Below are positions 35,620 to 44,726 of a stretch of DNA of 64,000 bases, piece by piece. The notes beneath the pieces are model-generated. The model saw only the letters and a program-made list of their open reading frames with translations. It ran no database searches and was not told the origin of the DNA. A program made the position numbers and the translations under genes. The number at the start of each line of letters is the position of its first letter. Position 1 is the stretch's first letter. Origin of the DNA: an uncultured Alteromonadaceae bacterium. GTDB taxonomy: Bacteria > Pseudomonadota > Gammaproteobacteria > Enterobacterales > Alteromonadaceae. The stretch is from NCBI GenBank assembly GCA_947503265.1, contig CANNDC010000001.1:489435-553434 (forward strand), written 5' to 3'.

Positions 35620-36654
35620 ATGCAACAAATCACATTACGCACCCCTGACGACTGGCACTTACATTTTAGGGATGGTGACATATTGTCTGAAACTGTGGCG
35701 GCAACTGCCAGATGCTTTAAACGCGCTATTGTGATGCCCAATCTTGTTCCGCCAGTAACTAATGCAGCGATGGCAATGGCCTATAAAAGTCGCATTGTCG
35801 AGGCAATCCCAGATGGGAATAACTTTGAGCCATTAATGGTGTTGTATCTTACTAACGATACAAGTGTGCAGGATATTCAAGATGCTAAAGCCGCAGGTGT
35901 TATAGCCGCTAAACTTTATCCAGCGGGTGCGACAACGAACTCTGATGCGGCTGTTGATGGCATAGAGGCGCTCTATCCTATTTTTGAAGAAATGGCTAAA
36001 CAAGGTATGTTGCTGCTGATTCATGGCGAAGTGACTGAGGCAGAGATTGATATTTTTGACCGTGAAAAAGCCTTTATTGACCGTTTTCTTCGGAAAATTG
36101 TAGCGGAATTTGTCGATCTGAAAATTGTTTTTGAGCATATTACCACCTCTGATGCAGTCGACTTTGTTGTCGAAAGTCCAGAGAATGTAGCAGCCACGAT
36201 CACACCTCAACATTTACTGTTAAATCGAAATGATTTGTTAGTCGGAGGAGTGAAGCCACACAACTATTGTTTGCCTGTGTTAAAACGCAACACACATCAA
36301 CAAGCATTGCGTGAAGTTGTGGCAAGTGGATCCAGTAAATTTTTTCTAGGCACGGATTCCGCTCCACATGAAAAAGAACGAAAAGAAAATGCCTGTGGCT
36401 GTGCCGGTTGCTATAGCGCATGGAGTGCGTTAGAGCTCTATACTCATGTCTTTGACGAGTTAGGAGCATTGGATAAATTAGAAGGATTTGCGAGTATTCA
36501 TGGTGCAAACTTCTATGGACTCGCAGTCAATGAAGGTACGGTAACATTGAAGAAAGAGACCTGGACTGTGCCAGAAGAAATAATTTTGCCAAATGGCAAA
36601 CCGATAGTGCCGTTTTATGCAGGCCAACAAGTGAGCTGGAAATTAGCCGAATAA
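35620..36654 (+). CDS. pyrC: Dihydroorotase, class II
   Basis: 344 residues from ATG 35620, preceded by AAGGA at five bases. A frame extending upstream to 35491 is rejected since it lacks similarity. DWHLHFRDGD carries the first two zinc histidines. The carbamylated lysine is in AAKLYPAGATTNS. Further metal residues are in LIHGE and EHITTSDAV, and the catalytic aspartate in GTDSAPH. It closes N-carbamoyl-aspartate to dihydroorotate in pyrimidine synthesis. Length and motifs match the enteric PyrC. A signal-peptide-bearing SBP gene follows. Confidence 0.95.
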   Translation: MQQITLRTPDDWHLHFRDGDILSETVAATARCFKRAIVMPNLVPPVTNAAMAMAYKSRIVEAIPDGNNFEPLMVLYLTNDTSVQDIQDAKAAGVIAAKLYPAGATTNSDAAVDGIEALYPIFEEMAKQGMLLLIHGEVTEAEIDIFDREKAFIDRFLRKIVAEFVDLKIVFEHITTSDAVDFVVESPENVAATITPQHLLLNRNDLLVGGVKPHNYCLPVLKRNTHQQALREVVASGSSKFFLGTDSAPHEKERKENACGCAGCYSAWSALELYTHVFDELGALDKLEGFASIHGANFYGLAVNEGTVTLKKETWTVPEEIILPNGKPIVPFYAGQQVSWKLAE

Positions 36655-36673
36655 AGGTAAAGTTGAGCGTTTA

Positions 36674-37492
36674 GTGAGTATGTTCATAACACGAATTTTA
36701 TTGGTTTTCTTGATGTGTTTTTGCTCTTTCGCCAGTGCAAAACATAACGATTTTAAGGAGTTCTGGATTCTAACCAATCCAGAACCTCCATTCGTTGTGC
36801 AAGAAAAAGACAGACGCTTATCGGGCTATTTAATTGACGTTATCGATGGCATATTGAAGACTGCCCACATCCAAAAAGAAGTATTGTCTGCTCCCTGGGA
36901 AAGAGTTGAGTCCGAAGCAAGAAGCAAGGGCAATGTGATGGCGTTTGCTTTAGCAAGAACTGAAGAAAGAGAAGAGCACTACCATTGGATTACCCCACTG
37001 ACCGCCAACGTCTATTCGGTTTATACCAAAAAGTCTTTTGCAGAAAGCATCGAAAATCTGTCTGGGCTGAAAACGTTCCAGAATATTAGTGTGCTTAAGA
37101 ACGATGCCAGACATAATATCATGGTTAAAAATGGCCTAGCTAACGTTTCTGCTTTTGAGGATTGGGGGAGCGCCATCGGTGCCTTATTGAAAGGTCAGGC
37201 AGATGCAATATTTTTTTCCGATGCAGGTATTAACTATTTTTGTGAGTTACCCCAACATAATTGCAAAGACCTAGTACGTGTTTTCTTGTTTCAAAAGACG
37301 ACAAGTTACTTGGTCATGTCCAAGTTAGGTACGGACCCCAATCTGGTTGATGTCATGATGGAAGCTGCGAAAAGCTACAAGTCTTCCTCTGCCTATGAAT
37401 CAGTGGCTAATCAATGGATAACGAAATATAGGCAAGAATTGACAATGCCATTACATATTGAAGATGGCACTCTAAATCTTTGGAAAAAATAA
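36674..37492 (+). CDS. Periplasmic substrate-binding protein, amino-acid SBP (SBP_bac_3) type
   Basis: 272 residues if begun at GTG 36674; ATG 36680 is also possible. The signal peptide ends at about FASAKH. The periplasmic fold has the type II layout typical of SBP_bac_3 proteins (FWILTNPEPPFVV; GYLIDVIDGILKTA). The many Alteromonadales homologues lack an ABC permease partner, and none is adjacent here, so it may feed a sensor or be orphan. The four cysteines in the mature chain include the nearby pair CELPQHNC. Function is not known. Confidence 0.7.
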   Translation: MSMFITRILLVFLMCFCSFASAKHNDFKEFWILTNPEPPFVVQEKDRRLSGYLIDVIDGILKTAHIQKEVLSAPWERVESEARSKGNVMAFALARTEEREEHYHWITPLTANVYSVYTKKSFAESIENLSGLKTFQNISVLKNDARHNIMVKNGLANVSAFEDWGSAIGALLKGQADAIFFSDAGINYFCELPQHNCKDLVRVFLFQKTTSYLVMSKLGTDPNLVDVMMEAAKSYKSSSAYESVANQWITKYRQELTMPLHIEDGTLNLWKK

Positions 37493-37512
37493 AAATAATT
37501 AAAGAGAACCCT

Positions 37513-38202
37513 ATGACAAATTTAGTATCTATCGTCGAACACGAAAAATATGTGGTGATTTCAATAAAAAATGGCAAAGCCAATGTCATTTCTCACGATG
37601 TCATTGACCAATTGAATCAGTATCTTGATCAGGCTGAATCCAAAGGTTCAGTAGTTGTGCTTACGGGGACACACGGCATGTTCTCCGGTGGTTACGACTT
37701 GAGCGTAATGAAAGAAAGTATGAAAGCAGCGATGGAACTGGTCGAAAAAGGTTCAACTCTTTCTAGACGTTTGTTGTCATTTCCAACGCCTGTTATCGCT
37801 GCATGCTCCGGACATGCAGTAGCAAAAGGCGCGTTTTTGTTGCTGTCAGCGGACTATCGGATTGGTATAGATGGTGATTTTAAAATCGGTCTTAATGAAG
37901 TCGCCATTGGCATGACCATGCACAACGCTGGGATTGAACTCGCGCGTGGCCGCATGACACCTTGCTTTTTTAATCGTTCAGTTATCAATGCGGAAATTTT
38001 TAGTCCTGAAGGCGCATTAGAAGCAGGCTTTCTTGACTTAATCGTGAAACCGAAGAAATTTGAAAAAACCGTGAAAGCCGTCGCTGAAACAATGGCAACA
38101 TTAGATATGAAAGCACATCTGCAAACTAAGCTGAAAGCTCGAGCTGAGTTGTTAGCTCTTTTAGATAAATCTATAGCCATTGATAAAAATGGCTCATTGT
38201 AA
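37513..38202 (+). CDS. Enoyl-CoA hydratase/isomerase (crotonase) family protein
   Basis: 229 residues from ATG 37513, with AAAGAGA upstream; an in-frame ATG at 37480 is rejected. The crotonase core shows GTHGMFSGGYDLSVM and ACSGHAVAKGAFLLLSADYRIG, which form the two oxyanion-hole segments. It is shorter than classical hydratases (about 260). The residues for catalysis are not clear, so hydratase, isomerase or another acyl-CoA activity cannot be decided. The start lies 20 bp beyond the SBP stop, and dbpA follows after 8 bp, so these genes may be co-transcribed. Confidence 0.8.
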   Translation: MTNLVSIVEHEKYVVISIKNGKANVISHDVIDQLNQYLDQAESKGSVVVLTGTHGMFSGGYDLSVMKESMKAAMELVEKGSTLSRRLLSFPTPVIAACSGHAVAKGAFLLLSADYRIGIDGDFKIGLNEVAIGMTMHNAGIELARGRMTPCFFNRSVINAEIFSPEGALEAGFLDLIVKPKKFEKTVKAVAETMATLDMKAHLQTKLKARAELLALLDKSIAIDKNGSL

Positions 38203-38210
38203 GGAAATTT

Positions 38211-39590
38211 GTGACTAATAATTTTGCAGAACTAGCCTTGAAGCCCGAGCTGGTAAATAATTTGGATTCTCTAGGATTTACTCAGATGACTGAGATTCAG
38301 TCGCAGAGTTTACCCAAGATTCTTCAGGGTAAAGATGTGGTGGCGAAAGCCAAAACAGGCAGCGGTAAAACGGTTGCTTTTGCTCTAGGCTTATTGAACC
38401 GGCTAGATGTTGGGCGTTTTCGAATTCAAGCTTTAGTCATGTGTCCAACACGGGAACTTGCAGAGCAGGTGGCTGACGAGATTCGTCGTGTCGGCCGAAT
38501 GATCGACAATATGAAAGTGTTGACCTTGTGTGGCGGTTCGCCAATGGGGCCACAAATTGGCTCTTTGTCACATGGTGCACATATTATTGTGGGTACGCCG
38601 GGTCGTATCATGGATCATTTATTCAAGAGACGATTGAATTTAAAAGAAGTATCCACCTTAGTGCTAGATGAAGCGGATAGAATGCTAGACATGGGGTTTG
38701 AGGACGAAATGGAGGCGGTGATCAAAAACCTGCCTACTAATCGTCAGACTCTGTTGTTTTCTGCTACTTATCCTGATCAAATTAAGCAAGTTAGCCTGAA
38801 AGTCCAGAAAAACCCGATTGAAATTTCGGTTGAATCTACCCACGACACCAGCAAAATCAAACAACTCTTTTTTGAAGTCGATGACGCGCAAAGAACCAAT
38901 GCAACGGCAGCATTACTGACTGAGTATCAACCAGATTCTGCGATTGTATTTTGTAATACCAAAATCGCATGCCAGTCGTTATTGACGGAGTTGAAAGACT
39001 TAGGTTTTTCTGTAGATGCGTTACACGGTGATCTCGAACAAAGAGAGCGAAATCAAGTGATGGTGCGCTTTGCTAACAAAAGTCTTGCGGTGCTAATTGC
39101 AACCGATGTCGCTTCTCGAGGACTAGACGTAAAAGGCGTGGGGGCAGTGATCAATTACAACATCACGCCGGATCCTGAAGTGCATATTCATAGGATTGGG
39201 AGAACCGGTAGGGCTGATGCTGATGGCTTGGCATTTACACTCTGTGCACCCAATGAAGTACATAGAGCTAACGCAGTTGAAGACTATCAAAACGCTAAAA
39301 TAGTTTGGAAAGCGATTCAAGCAGTGCGTTTTCACTCTAACAGAATCAAAGAGCCAGAATTTGTCACGCTATGTATTGATGGCGGTAAAAAAGCCAAGTT
39401 AAGGCCGGGTGATATACTGGGGGCGCTTACCAAAGACGCTGAAGTACCTGGCGAAGACGTAGGAAAAATAAAGATTACCGCTACCCACAGTTATGTGGCA
39501 GTTAAAACCAGAAGCGTAAAACGTAGCCTTAAGCAGTTCAATGAAGGCAACATGAAAGGTCGCAAATTTCGGGCTAGAAAACTAAATTAG
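38211..39590 (+). CDS. dbpA: ATP-dependent RNA helicase DbpA
   Basis: 459 residues from GTG 38211, with AAGGAAATTT upstream. The DEAD-box motifs are complete: AKTGSGKT, PTRELA, TPGR, DEAD, SAT and HRIGRTGR. The C-terminal domain from about 385 (FVTLCIDGGKKAKLRPGDILGAL) is the DbpA-specific RRM-like domain that binds helix 92 of 23S rRNA. It acts late in 50S subunit assembly. Length matches E. coli DbpA (457). It follows the crotonase gene closely. Confidence 0.93.
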   Translation: MTNNFAELALKPELVNNLDSLGFTQMTEIQSQSLPKILQGKDVVAKAKTGSGKTVAFALGLLNRLDVGRFRIQALVMCPTRELAEQVADEIRRVGRMIDNMKVLTLCGGSPMGPQIGSLSHGAHIIVGTPGRIMDHLFKRRLNLKEVSTLVLDEADRMLDMGFEDEMEAVIKNLPTNRQTLLFSATYPDQIKQVSLKVQKNPIEISVESTHDTSKIKQLFFEVDDAQRTNATAALLTEYQPDSAIVFCNTKIACQSLLTELKDLGFSVDALHGDLEQRERNQVMVRFANKSLAVLIATDVASRGLDVKGVGAVINYNITPDPEVHIHRIGRTGRADADGLAFTLCAPNEVHRANAVEDYQNAKIVWKAIQAVRFHSNRIKEPEFVTLCIDGGKKAKLRPGDILGALTKDAEVPGEDVGKIKITATHSYVAVKTRSVKRSLKQFNEGNMKGRKFRARKLN

Positions 39591-39613
39591 CCGGACAATT
39601 GAAGGATAAAGCA

Positions 39614-40516
39614 ATGAAAAACCAAGTAACCAATAAAAGCAATATTACTATTCCGCAAACAGCATTTGATTGGTACGACGAATATGCTCATGGTGATATC
39701 AACCGGCGAACGTTTATGACTCGGCTTTCTTCACTTTCGATTGCCGGCTTGTCGTTAGGTGTACTTACAAGTTCATTGATACCAGATTATGCCAAAGCAG
39801 AACAAGTTTCCTTTAATGACCCAGATATTCACGCTACCTACGCTGAGTTTGATTCTCCTAAAGGGTATGGCAAAGGAGGAGGTTACTTGGTCGTGCCCAA
39901 AGGTTTGGAAAAATCAGTACCCGCGGTACTTGTTGTGCATGAAAATAGGGGGCTAAATCCTTACGTCAAAGATGTTGCAAGGCGAATAGCCAAAGCTGGA
40001 ATGATTGCATTTGCTCCGGATGCCCTGTTTTCGCTGGGTGGTTACCCCGGAAATGACGATGAAGGACGGAAAATGCAGCGCAGTTTGGAACGGTCTAAAA
40101 TCGAACAAGATTTTATGGCCGCGGCAAAATGGCTTAAATCGCATGAAAAAACCACAGACAAATTAGGCGTAGTAGGGTTTTGTTTTGGTGGTTATATCAG
40201 CAATCTTTTGGCTGCTAGCATGCCAAATGATATTGACGCAGCCGTTCCTTATTACGGCACGCCAGCAAAAGGTGAACTACAAGCAAAAGTTAAAGGGCCT
40301 ATTCAAATTCACTTCGCCGAATTAGATAAACGGGTAAATGCTTCATGGCCTGAATACGAAAGCGTGCTTAAAGCAAATAATGCTAAATATGAAGCTCACA
40401 TATATGCGAAAGCACAGCATGGTTTTCATAACGACTCCACAAGCCGCTACAGCCCAGAAAATGCCGAGCTAGCGTGGAGCCGAACCCTGAGCTTCTTTAA
40501 ACAGCATTTGGGGTGA
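39614..40516 (+). CDS. Tat-exported dienelactone hydrolase-family protein
   Basis: 300 residues from ATG 39614 (AAGGA at seven bases); TTG 39599 is rejected. RRTFMTRLSSLSIAG (residues 31-45) is a Tat signal within an unusually long n-region. The alpha/beta-hydrolase core has nucleophile C190 in VGFCFGG, aspartate in ELDKRV and histidine in QHGFH, the Cys-Asp-His triad of dienelactone hydrolases. Its natural substrate is unknown; similar exported proteins occur widely in marine proteobacteria. It converges with a hypothetical secreted gene across 21 bp. Confidence 0.85.
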   Translation: MKNQVTNKSNITIPQTAFDWYDEYAHGDINRRTFMTRLSSLSIAGLSLGVLTSSLIPDYAKAEQVSFNDPDIHATYAEFDSPKGYGKGGGYLVVPKGLEKSVPAVLVVHENRGLNPYVKDVARRIAKAGMIAFAPDALFSLGGYPGNDDEGRKMQRSLERSKIEQDFMAAAKWLKSHEKTTDKLGVVGFCFGGYISNLLAASMPNDIDAAVPYYGTPAKGELQAKVKGPIQIHFAELDKRVNASWPEYESVLKANNAKYEAHIYAKAQHGFHNDSTSRYSPENAELAWSRTLSFFKQHLG

Positions 40517-40537
40517 TATGTCTTGGGCGATCAAAGA

Positions 40538-41314
40538 CTACTTTATTAGCCCTCCCCACCTAAACCAGTTTCTTACCGGTTCGAAGGCATACATCTCTTT
40601 TTCAGTGTCGCTAACTTGGCCGTCTCGATTGTAGTCAGCGTCAGCATAGCCGTCGCCATCTGAATCTTGGGTTCCATCTTTCTTCGGCTTTTCTTCAGCA
40701 GGCGGATTGGCCCAAGGGTTATTGCCACCAGCAAGAACCTCTCCGATTTTCATCACGCTATCAATAGGATGCATCACTACATCCCATTTCCAATTTTCAC
40801 CTTCCACTTCAGGCGTTTCCTGACCCCAAGCATAGTCATCTTCAGGGTTGCTGTTATCATCAAGCACGAGGATTAACGGCACTACCAAGTGCCCATATAG
40901 GTTGCTTTGCTTGGTCTCAGGAACTAACACACCATAGTCAATAATTTCAATATCACAATCGGGACGTTTTGACTTTTTCAATTTAAAATTATGCATTCTT
41001 TGCTGTACTAGCTCTGCCTCAAAACTTGGATAGGTTTTTTGTAGACGTTTATTTGTATCAACCGGCCCATCGACTTGTTGAGTAAAAAAACCTGTTACCG
41101 TTTCACCGTTCTTTAACTTAAGGGTTGAACGCCAATATAATTTTCCACCTAGTGGTGGCAGAATATCGAGGCGCATTTTACCTATACAAGTATTTGCCAC
41201 AATATTTGCAACCTTATTATTGCTAATGGGGCTGGCATGAATAGTTGCTGCAAATAGCGCTAAGCTGAGGCTAGTCAATAAAATCATAAATAGATTTATG
41301 CGAGGCAGATTCAT
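40538..41314 (-). CDS. Secreted protein with C-terminal EF-hand-like calcium motif
   Basis: 258 residues with a signal peptide ending at about TIHASP. The C-terminus contains DSDGDGYADADYNRDGQVSD, two overlapping EF-hand/dockerin-like calcium loops, then a Phe/Trp-rich tail ending in RWGGLIK. The middle is a beta-rich domain with no motif I recognise. The function is unknown. It is convergent with the hydrolase and is followed on the same strand, upstream, by a class C beta-lactamase-fold gene. Confidence 0.65.
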   Translation of the reverse strand: MNLPRINLFMILLTSLSLALFAATIHASPISNNKVANIVANTCIGKMRLDILPPLGGKLYWRSTLKLKNGETVTGFFTQQVDGPVDTNKRLQKTYPSFEAELVQQRMHNFKLKKSKRPDCDIEIIDYGVLVPETKQSNLYGHLVVPLILVLDDNSNPEDDYAWGQETPEVEGENWKWDVVMHPIDSVMKIGEVLAGGNNPWANPPAEEKPKKDGTQDSDGDGYADADYNRDGQVSDTEKEMYAFEPVRNWFRWGGLIK

Positions 41315-41452
41315 TTTCTTCTTTTATCCGTTGTTAGAATTGAAACTTCATATCAGATACATTTTAGTTGAATATAGTAAAAAACCTAATTACATGGTCT
41401 ATTAAATAGTCACTAATCTTGCTGGCTCACTAATTATCACTCAAGCCAAGTG

Positions 41453-42598
41453 CTAAAGTTCGCATTTCGCTTTGCTTGGCAACTCTCCAACAGCAAAATG
41501 CTTTAAAAATAGTTGTACGAACTCAGAGCTTTCAATTCTTGCTTTGGTCAGGGGATTGTTCCACCACAGCCCTTCACTATTGGCGAGTAGAATGAATGCC
41601 ATGTTTTGCTCAGGTAAGCGCAAATGGATAGAAGAGTAGCCATTGTCTGGATCCCAACCGGAGTGCCACATCAATTTTTCGCCCTTATAGCATTGAAAAT
41701 ACCAACCAAAGCCATAGGGTGAAGTTGAATTATCATTGAATTTTGCTGGTTTTAACAATTGTGTGGCAATTTCAGCTGATACGATTTCACCTGAACTGAT
41801 AGCTATATCGTATTTAGCAAGATCAAGCACCGTAGATACAACGCCTGCACCGCCAGCAATATGTTTTTCTGGTCGTCTTAGGCGAGTTTTATAGCCTTTA
41901 TCATCAACTTTAAATCCGTCTGCCATATCAAAATAAACCAATGGCTTGGTTCTGTCCCACATACTCGCCATAGACCTCTTCATTCCAGCGGGGTCTAAAA
42001 TATATTTGTCAATGGACTGAGCCAAGTAGTTGTGGCGTCCCTCTACCTGCCTAACGCCTTCTCCTAAGCGGTGTTCCAAATGCCGAGATAATCGAGAATA
42101 CATGATTGGGTTATACATAAATGAAGAGCCAACCGGTTCGTTTACTTGATGGTTCAATATATGGCGAATGGTAATAGGCTCGGAACATTCGAGCCCTTTT
42201 GCGAATGGAATACTAGTTCCAGCGAGCCAGTCGCACAAACCATCAAATTCAGGTGTTTTAGCGGCTAATTCATCAAATTGGACTTTGCCATCTTGTTGTA
42301 AGTGTAAATACGTTAAGCCAACAAAAGTTTTAGTCACTGAAGCAATCCAAAATGGCGTATTGGGGGTGACTGCAATCTCTTTGTTGTTGTCGGCAAAGCC
42401 ATAGCCATTCGACCAAGCTAGTTGGTTGTTTTTAACTACAGCAACCGACATACCTGGAATGAACTTGGCTTTGCGCAGTTGTTCTAGTTGGTCGCTAAAT
42501 TGAACAAAATCGTTATTGGTCTTTTCCATGGCTTGAGTCCTCAGCCCCAACAACAGTATTAGAAATACGACGTATTTCAATCCACCAATAATATTCAA
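41453..42598 (-). CDS. Class C beta-lactamase-fold serine hydrolase
   Basis: 381 residues with a signal peptide near the N-terminus. The SxxK motif is S87-V-T-K90. The usual YxN appears as MYSRL and so is changed, while the third motif is HSGWDPDN. This pattern fits esterases, D-amino-acid peptidases and other penicillin-binding-protein-like hydrolases better than a true AmpC. It stops 138 bp from the neighbour gene and lies 19 bp downstream of the M13 peptidase on the same strand, so the two may be co-transcribed. Confidence 0.82.
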   Translation of the reverse strand: MNIIGGLKYVVFLILLLGLRTQAMEKTNNDFVQFSDQLEQLRKAKFIPGMSVAVVKNNQLAWSNGYGFADNNKEIAVTPNTPFWIASVTKTFVGLTYLHLQQDGKVQFDELAAKTPEFDGLCDWLAGTSIPFAKGLECSEPITIRHILNHQVNEPVGSSFMYNPIMYSRLSRHLEHRLGEGVRQVEGRHNYLAQSIDKYILDPAGMKRSMASMWDRTKPLVYFDMADGFKVDDKGYKTRLRRPEKHIAGGAGVVSTVLDLAKYDIAISSGEIVSAEIATQLLKPAKFNDNSTSPYGFGWYFQCYKGEKLMWHSGWDPDNGYSSIHLRLPEQNMAFILLANSEGLWWNNPLTKARIESSEFVQLFLKHFAVGELPSKAKCEL

Positions 42599-42617
42599 TT
42601 TTCAACTCCGGTCTAAA

Positions 42618-44690
42618 CTACCAAATCTTCACTCGCTCTTCAGATGGAAGATACATAGCATCACCTTCTATAACACCGAAAGCTTGATAGAACTCTGGCA
42701 CATTGCGAACTGCTCCATTTGCTCTAAATTTGCTTGGAGAGTGAGGATCTGTGTCGATTTTAGTTTTAAGTGTTTCGTCGCGATATTTGCTTGCCCAAAC
42801 CTGACCGTAACCTAAAAATACTCTTTGATGGCCAGTGAAACCATCGATAATAGGTGCTTCTTTGCCTTCTAACGATAGCTCATAGGCTTTCAGAGCAATG
42901 CTAATTCCGCCCAGATCACCAATGTTTTCGCCTAAAGTGAATTCACCATTTACAAATACACCATCTAGCGCTTCGTAGCTGTCATATTGGGCAACAAGTT
43001 GCTTGGTTCGATTTTTAAATTCGTTTTTATCTTTTTCTGTCCACCAATCACGTAAAACACCGTCGCCATCAAAGGTGCTGCCGGCATCATCAAAACCATG
43101 GCCAATTTCATGTCCAATTACTGCGCCAATGCCGCCGTAATTAACTGCATCTTCTGCATCCATATTGAAGAATGGTGGTTGCAGAATAGCTGCAGGGAAA
43201 ACAATTTCGTTCATCGGCGGATTGTAATAAGCATTGACTGTTTGTGGAGTCATATTCCACTCGTGTTTTTGTACCGGTCCTTTCTGTTTGTCTAGCAATT
43301 GTTGATATTGAAGTGCTGCAGAGCGTTTTACATTGCCGAATAAATCATCTTCGTCGATAGTCAATTCAGAATAGTCTTTCCATGCATCGGGATAGCCAAT
43401 TTTTGGAGTAAATTTAGATAATTTATCGAGCGCTTCAGTTCTAGTATCATCTGTCATCCAATCTAGATTTTTGATACTAAGTTCATAAGCTTTAAGCAGA
43501 TTACTTACCATTTCCATCATTCTGCTTTTTGCTTCGGCAGAAAAATGCTCTTTGACATACACTTTGCCAATAACCTCACCTAAGTGAGCATTTACTAGAT
43601 TAACTGCTCTACGCCACATTGGTCGCTGTTCTTCCACGCCATAAAGTACTTTGGCATAAAACTCGAAGTTGGCAAGATCCAACTCGCTTGTTAGTCGACT
43701 AGCATTAGCATTTAAAACACTCCATTTTAAGTAGGTTTTCCACGTAGCTAAATCGGTATTGGCAATAATCGTATCGACATTTTTCATGTAATCCATTTGA
43801 GTAACGACTAGACCATCTAAATCAGATAACTGAGCTTCTTCCAGCATGGCTTGCCATGCAAAATTCGGCATTAGTTCGGCTAGTTCTGCGACAGGTATTT
43901 TGTTGTAAAGCGCCACCATATCGCGGGTTTTTTCTTTCTTCATATGCTCAGCCGCAAGTTCTGTTTCGAGGGCCATTATTGTTTCTGCATTTGCTTCTGC
44001 GTTATCTAATTGGGCAATCGAAAGTACTCTTGCAATATGTGCTAGGTATTGTTGTCTGATTTTTTCTGACTTCTCGTCTTCGCTGAAGTAATACTCTCTT
44101 TCTGGAAGGCCTAGCCCGCCTTGCCAAGAATAAATCATATAGGAATTTGGATCTTTGAAATCAACGAACTGGGCTATATTAAACGGTATGCTGTATCCAA
44201 ACTTGTTGGCATAAGCGAAAAAGGTAGCTAGCTGACTATGATCTTCAATTGCATCTATTTTATCGAATTCTGGTTGCAACGGAGCGAAACCTAATTCATC
44301 ACGCTTCGTCGTATTGAGGAAAGAGTTATATAAACCACCAACTTTTTGCTCGTCTGTATTGATTTTAAAATCACCCTCAGCCGATGATTTAATTATTTCC
44401 ATTACGTCTTCTTGGGCTTCATCTCGTAAAATCTGGAATGCCCCGTAACTTGCTTTATCTTCAGGTATTTGAGTTTCCGCTAACCATTTACCATTAACGT
44501 ATTCATAAAAGTCGTCTCCGGGTTTGACGTCTTTGTTCATATTTTCATAGTTAATGCCAGATGACATTGGTGCCGCGACAGGCTCGCTTTGCGCGTCAGC
44601 GGTTTCACTAGGCTTTGAACATCCCGATAGGATTAAAAAAAGTGTCAAAATAAGTGCCGATGAAGGCATCGAATTTATTGGTAGTTTCAT
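42618..44690 (-). CDS. M13-family metallopeptidase (PepO/neprilysin-like), lipoprotein
   Basis: 690 residues. The lipobox LSGC gives lipidated cysteine 24. The zinc-binding HEIGH motif is in VIGHEIGHGFDDAGS, and the second ligand in GENIGDLGG. The C-terminal conserved CxxW motif of eukaryotic M13 is replaced here by a final KIW. Such enzymes cut peptides outside the cytoplasm. It precedes the beta-lactamase-fold gene by 19 bp and an exported methyltransferase-fold gene lies 36 bp upstream, so three genes form a likely operon of exported proteins. Confidence 0.92.
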   Translation of the reverse strand: MKLPINSMPSSALILTLFLILSGCSKPSETADAQSEPVAAPMSSGINYENMNKDVKPGDDFYEYVNGKWLAETQIPEDKASYGAFQILRDEAQEDVMEIIKSSAEGDFKINTDEQKVGGLYNSFLNTTKRDELGFAPLQPEFDKIDAIEDHSQLATFFAYANKFGYSIPFNIAQFVDFKDPNSYMIYSWQGGLGLPEREYYFSEDEKSEKIRQQYLAHIARVLSIAQLDNAEANAETIMALETELAAEHMKKEKTRDMVALYNKIPVAELAELMPNFAWQAMLEEAQLSDLDGLVVTQMDYMKNVDTIIANTDLATWKTYLKWSVLNANASRLTSELDLANFEFYAKVLYGVEEQRPMWRRAVNLVNAHLGEVIGKVYVKEHFSAEAKSRMMEMVSNLLKAYELSIKNLDWMTDDTRTEALDKLSKFTPKIGYPDAWKDYSELTIDEDDLFGNVKRSAALQYQQLLDKQKGPVQKHEWNMTPQTVNAYYNPPMNEIVFPAAILQPPFFNMDAEDAVNYGGIGAVIGHEIGHGFDDAGSTFDGDGVLRDWWTEKDKNEFKNRTKQLVAQYDSYEALDGVFVNGEFTLGENIGDLGGISIALKAYELSLEGKEAPIIDGFTGHQRVFLGYGQVWASKYRDETLKTKIDTDPHSPSKFRANGAVRNVPEFYQAFGVIEGDAMYLPSEERVKIW

Positions 44691-44726
44691 TGTGTTTTCC
44701 TGCTTTTGGTATTTTTATAGTTTTTG

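Noticed and set aside
41453..42598. AmpC-type beta-lactamase
   Set aside because: The YxN motif is changed, and the third motif fits esterases and peptidases of the same fold.
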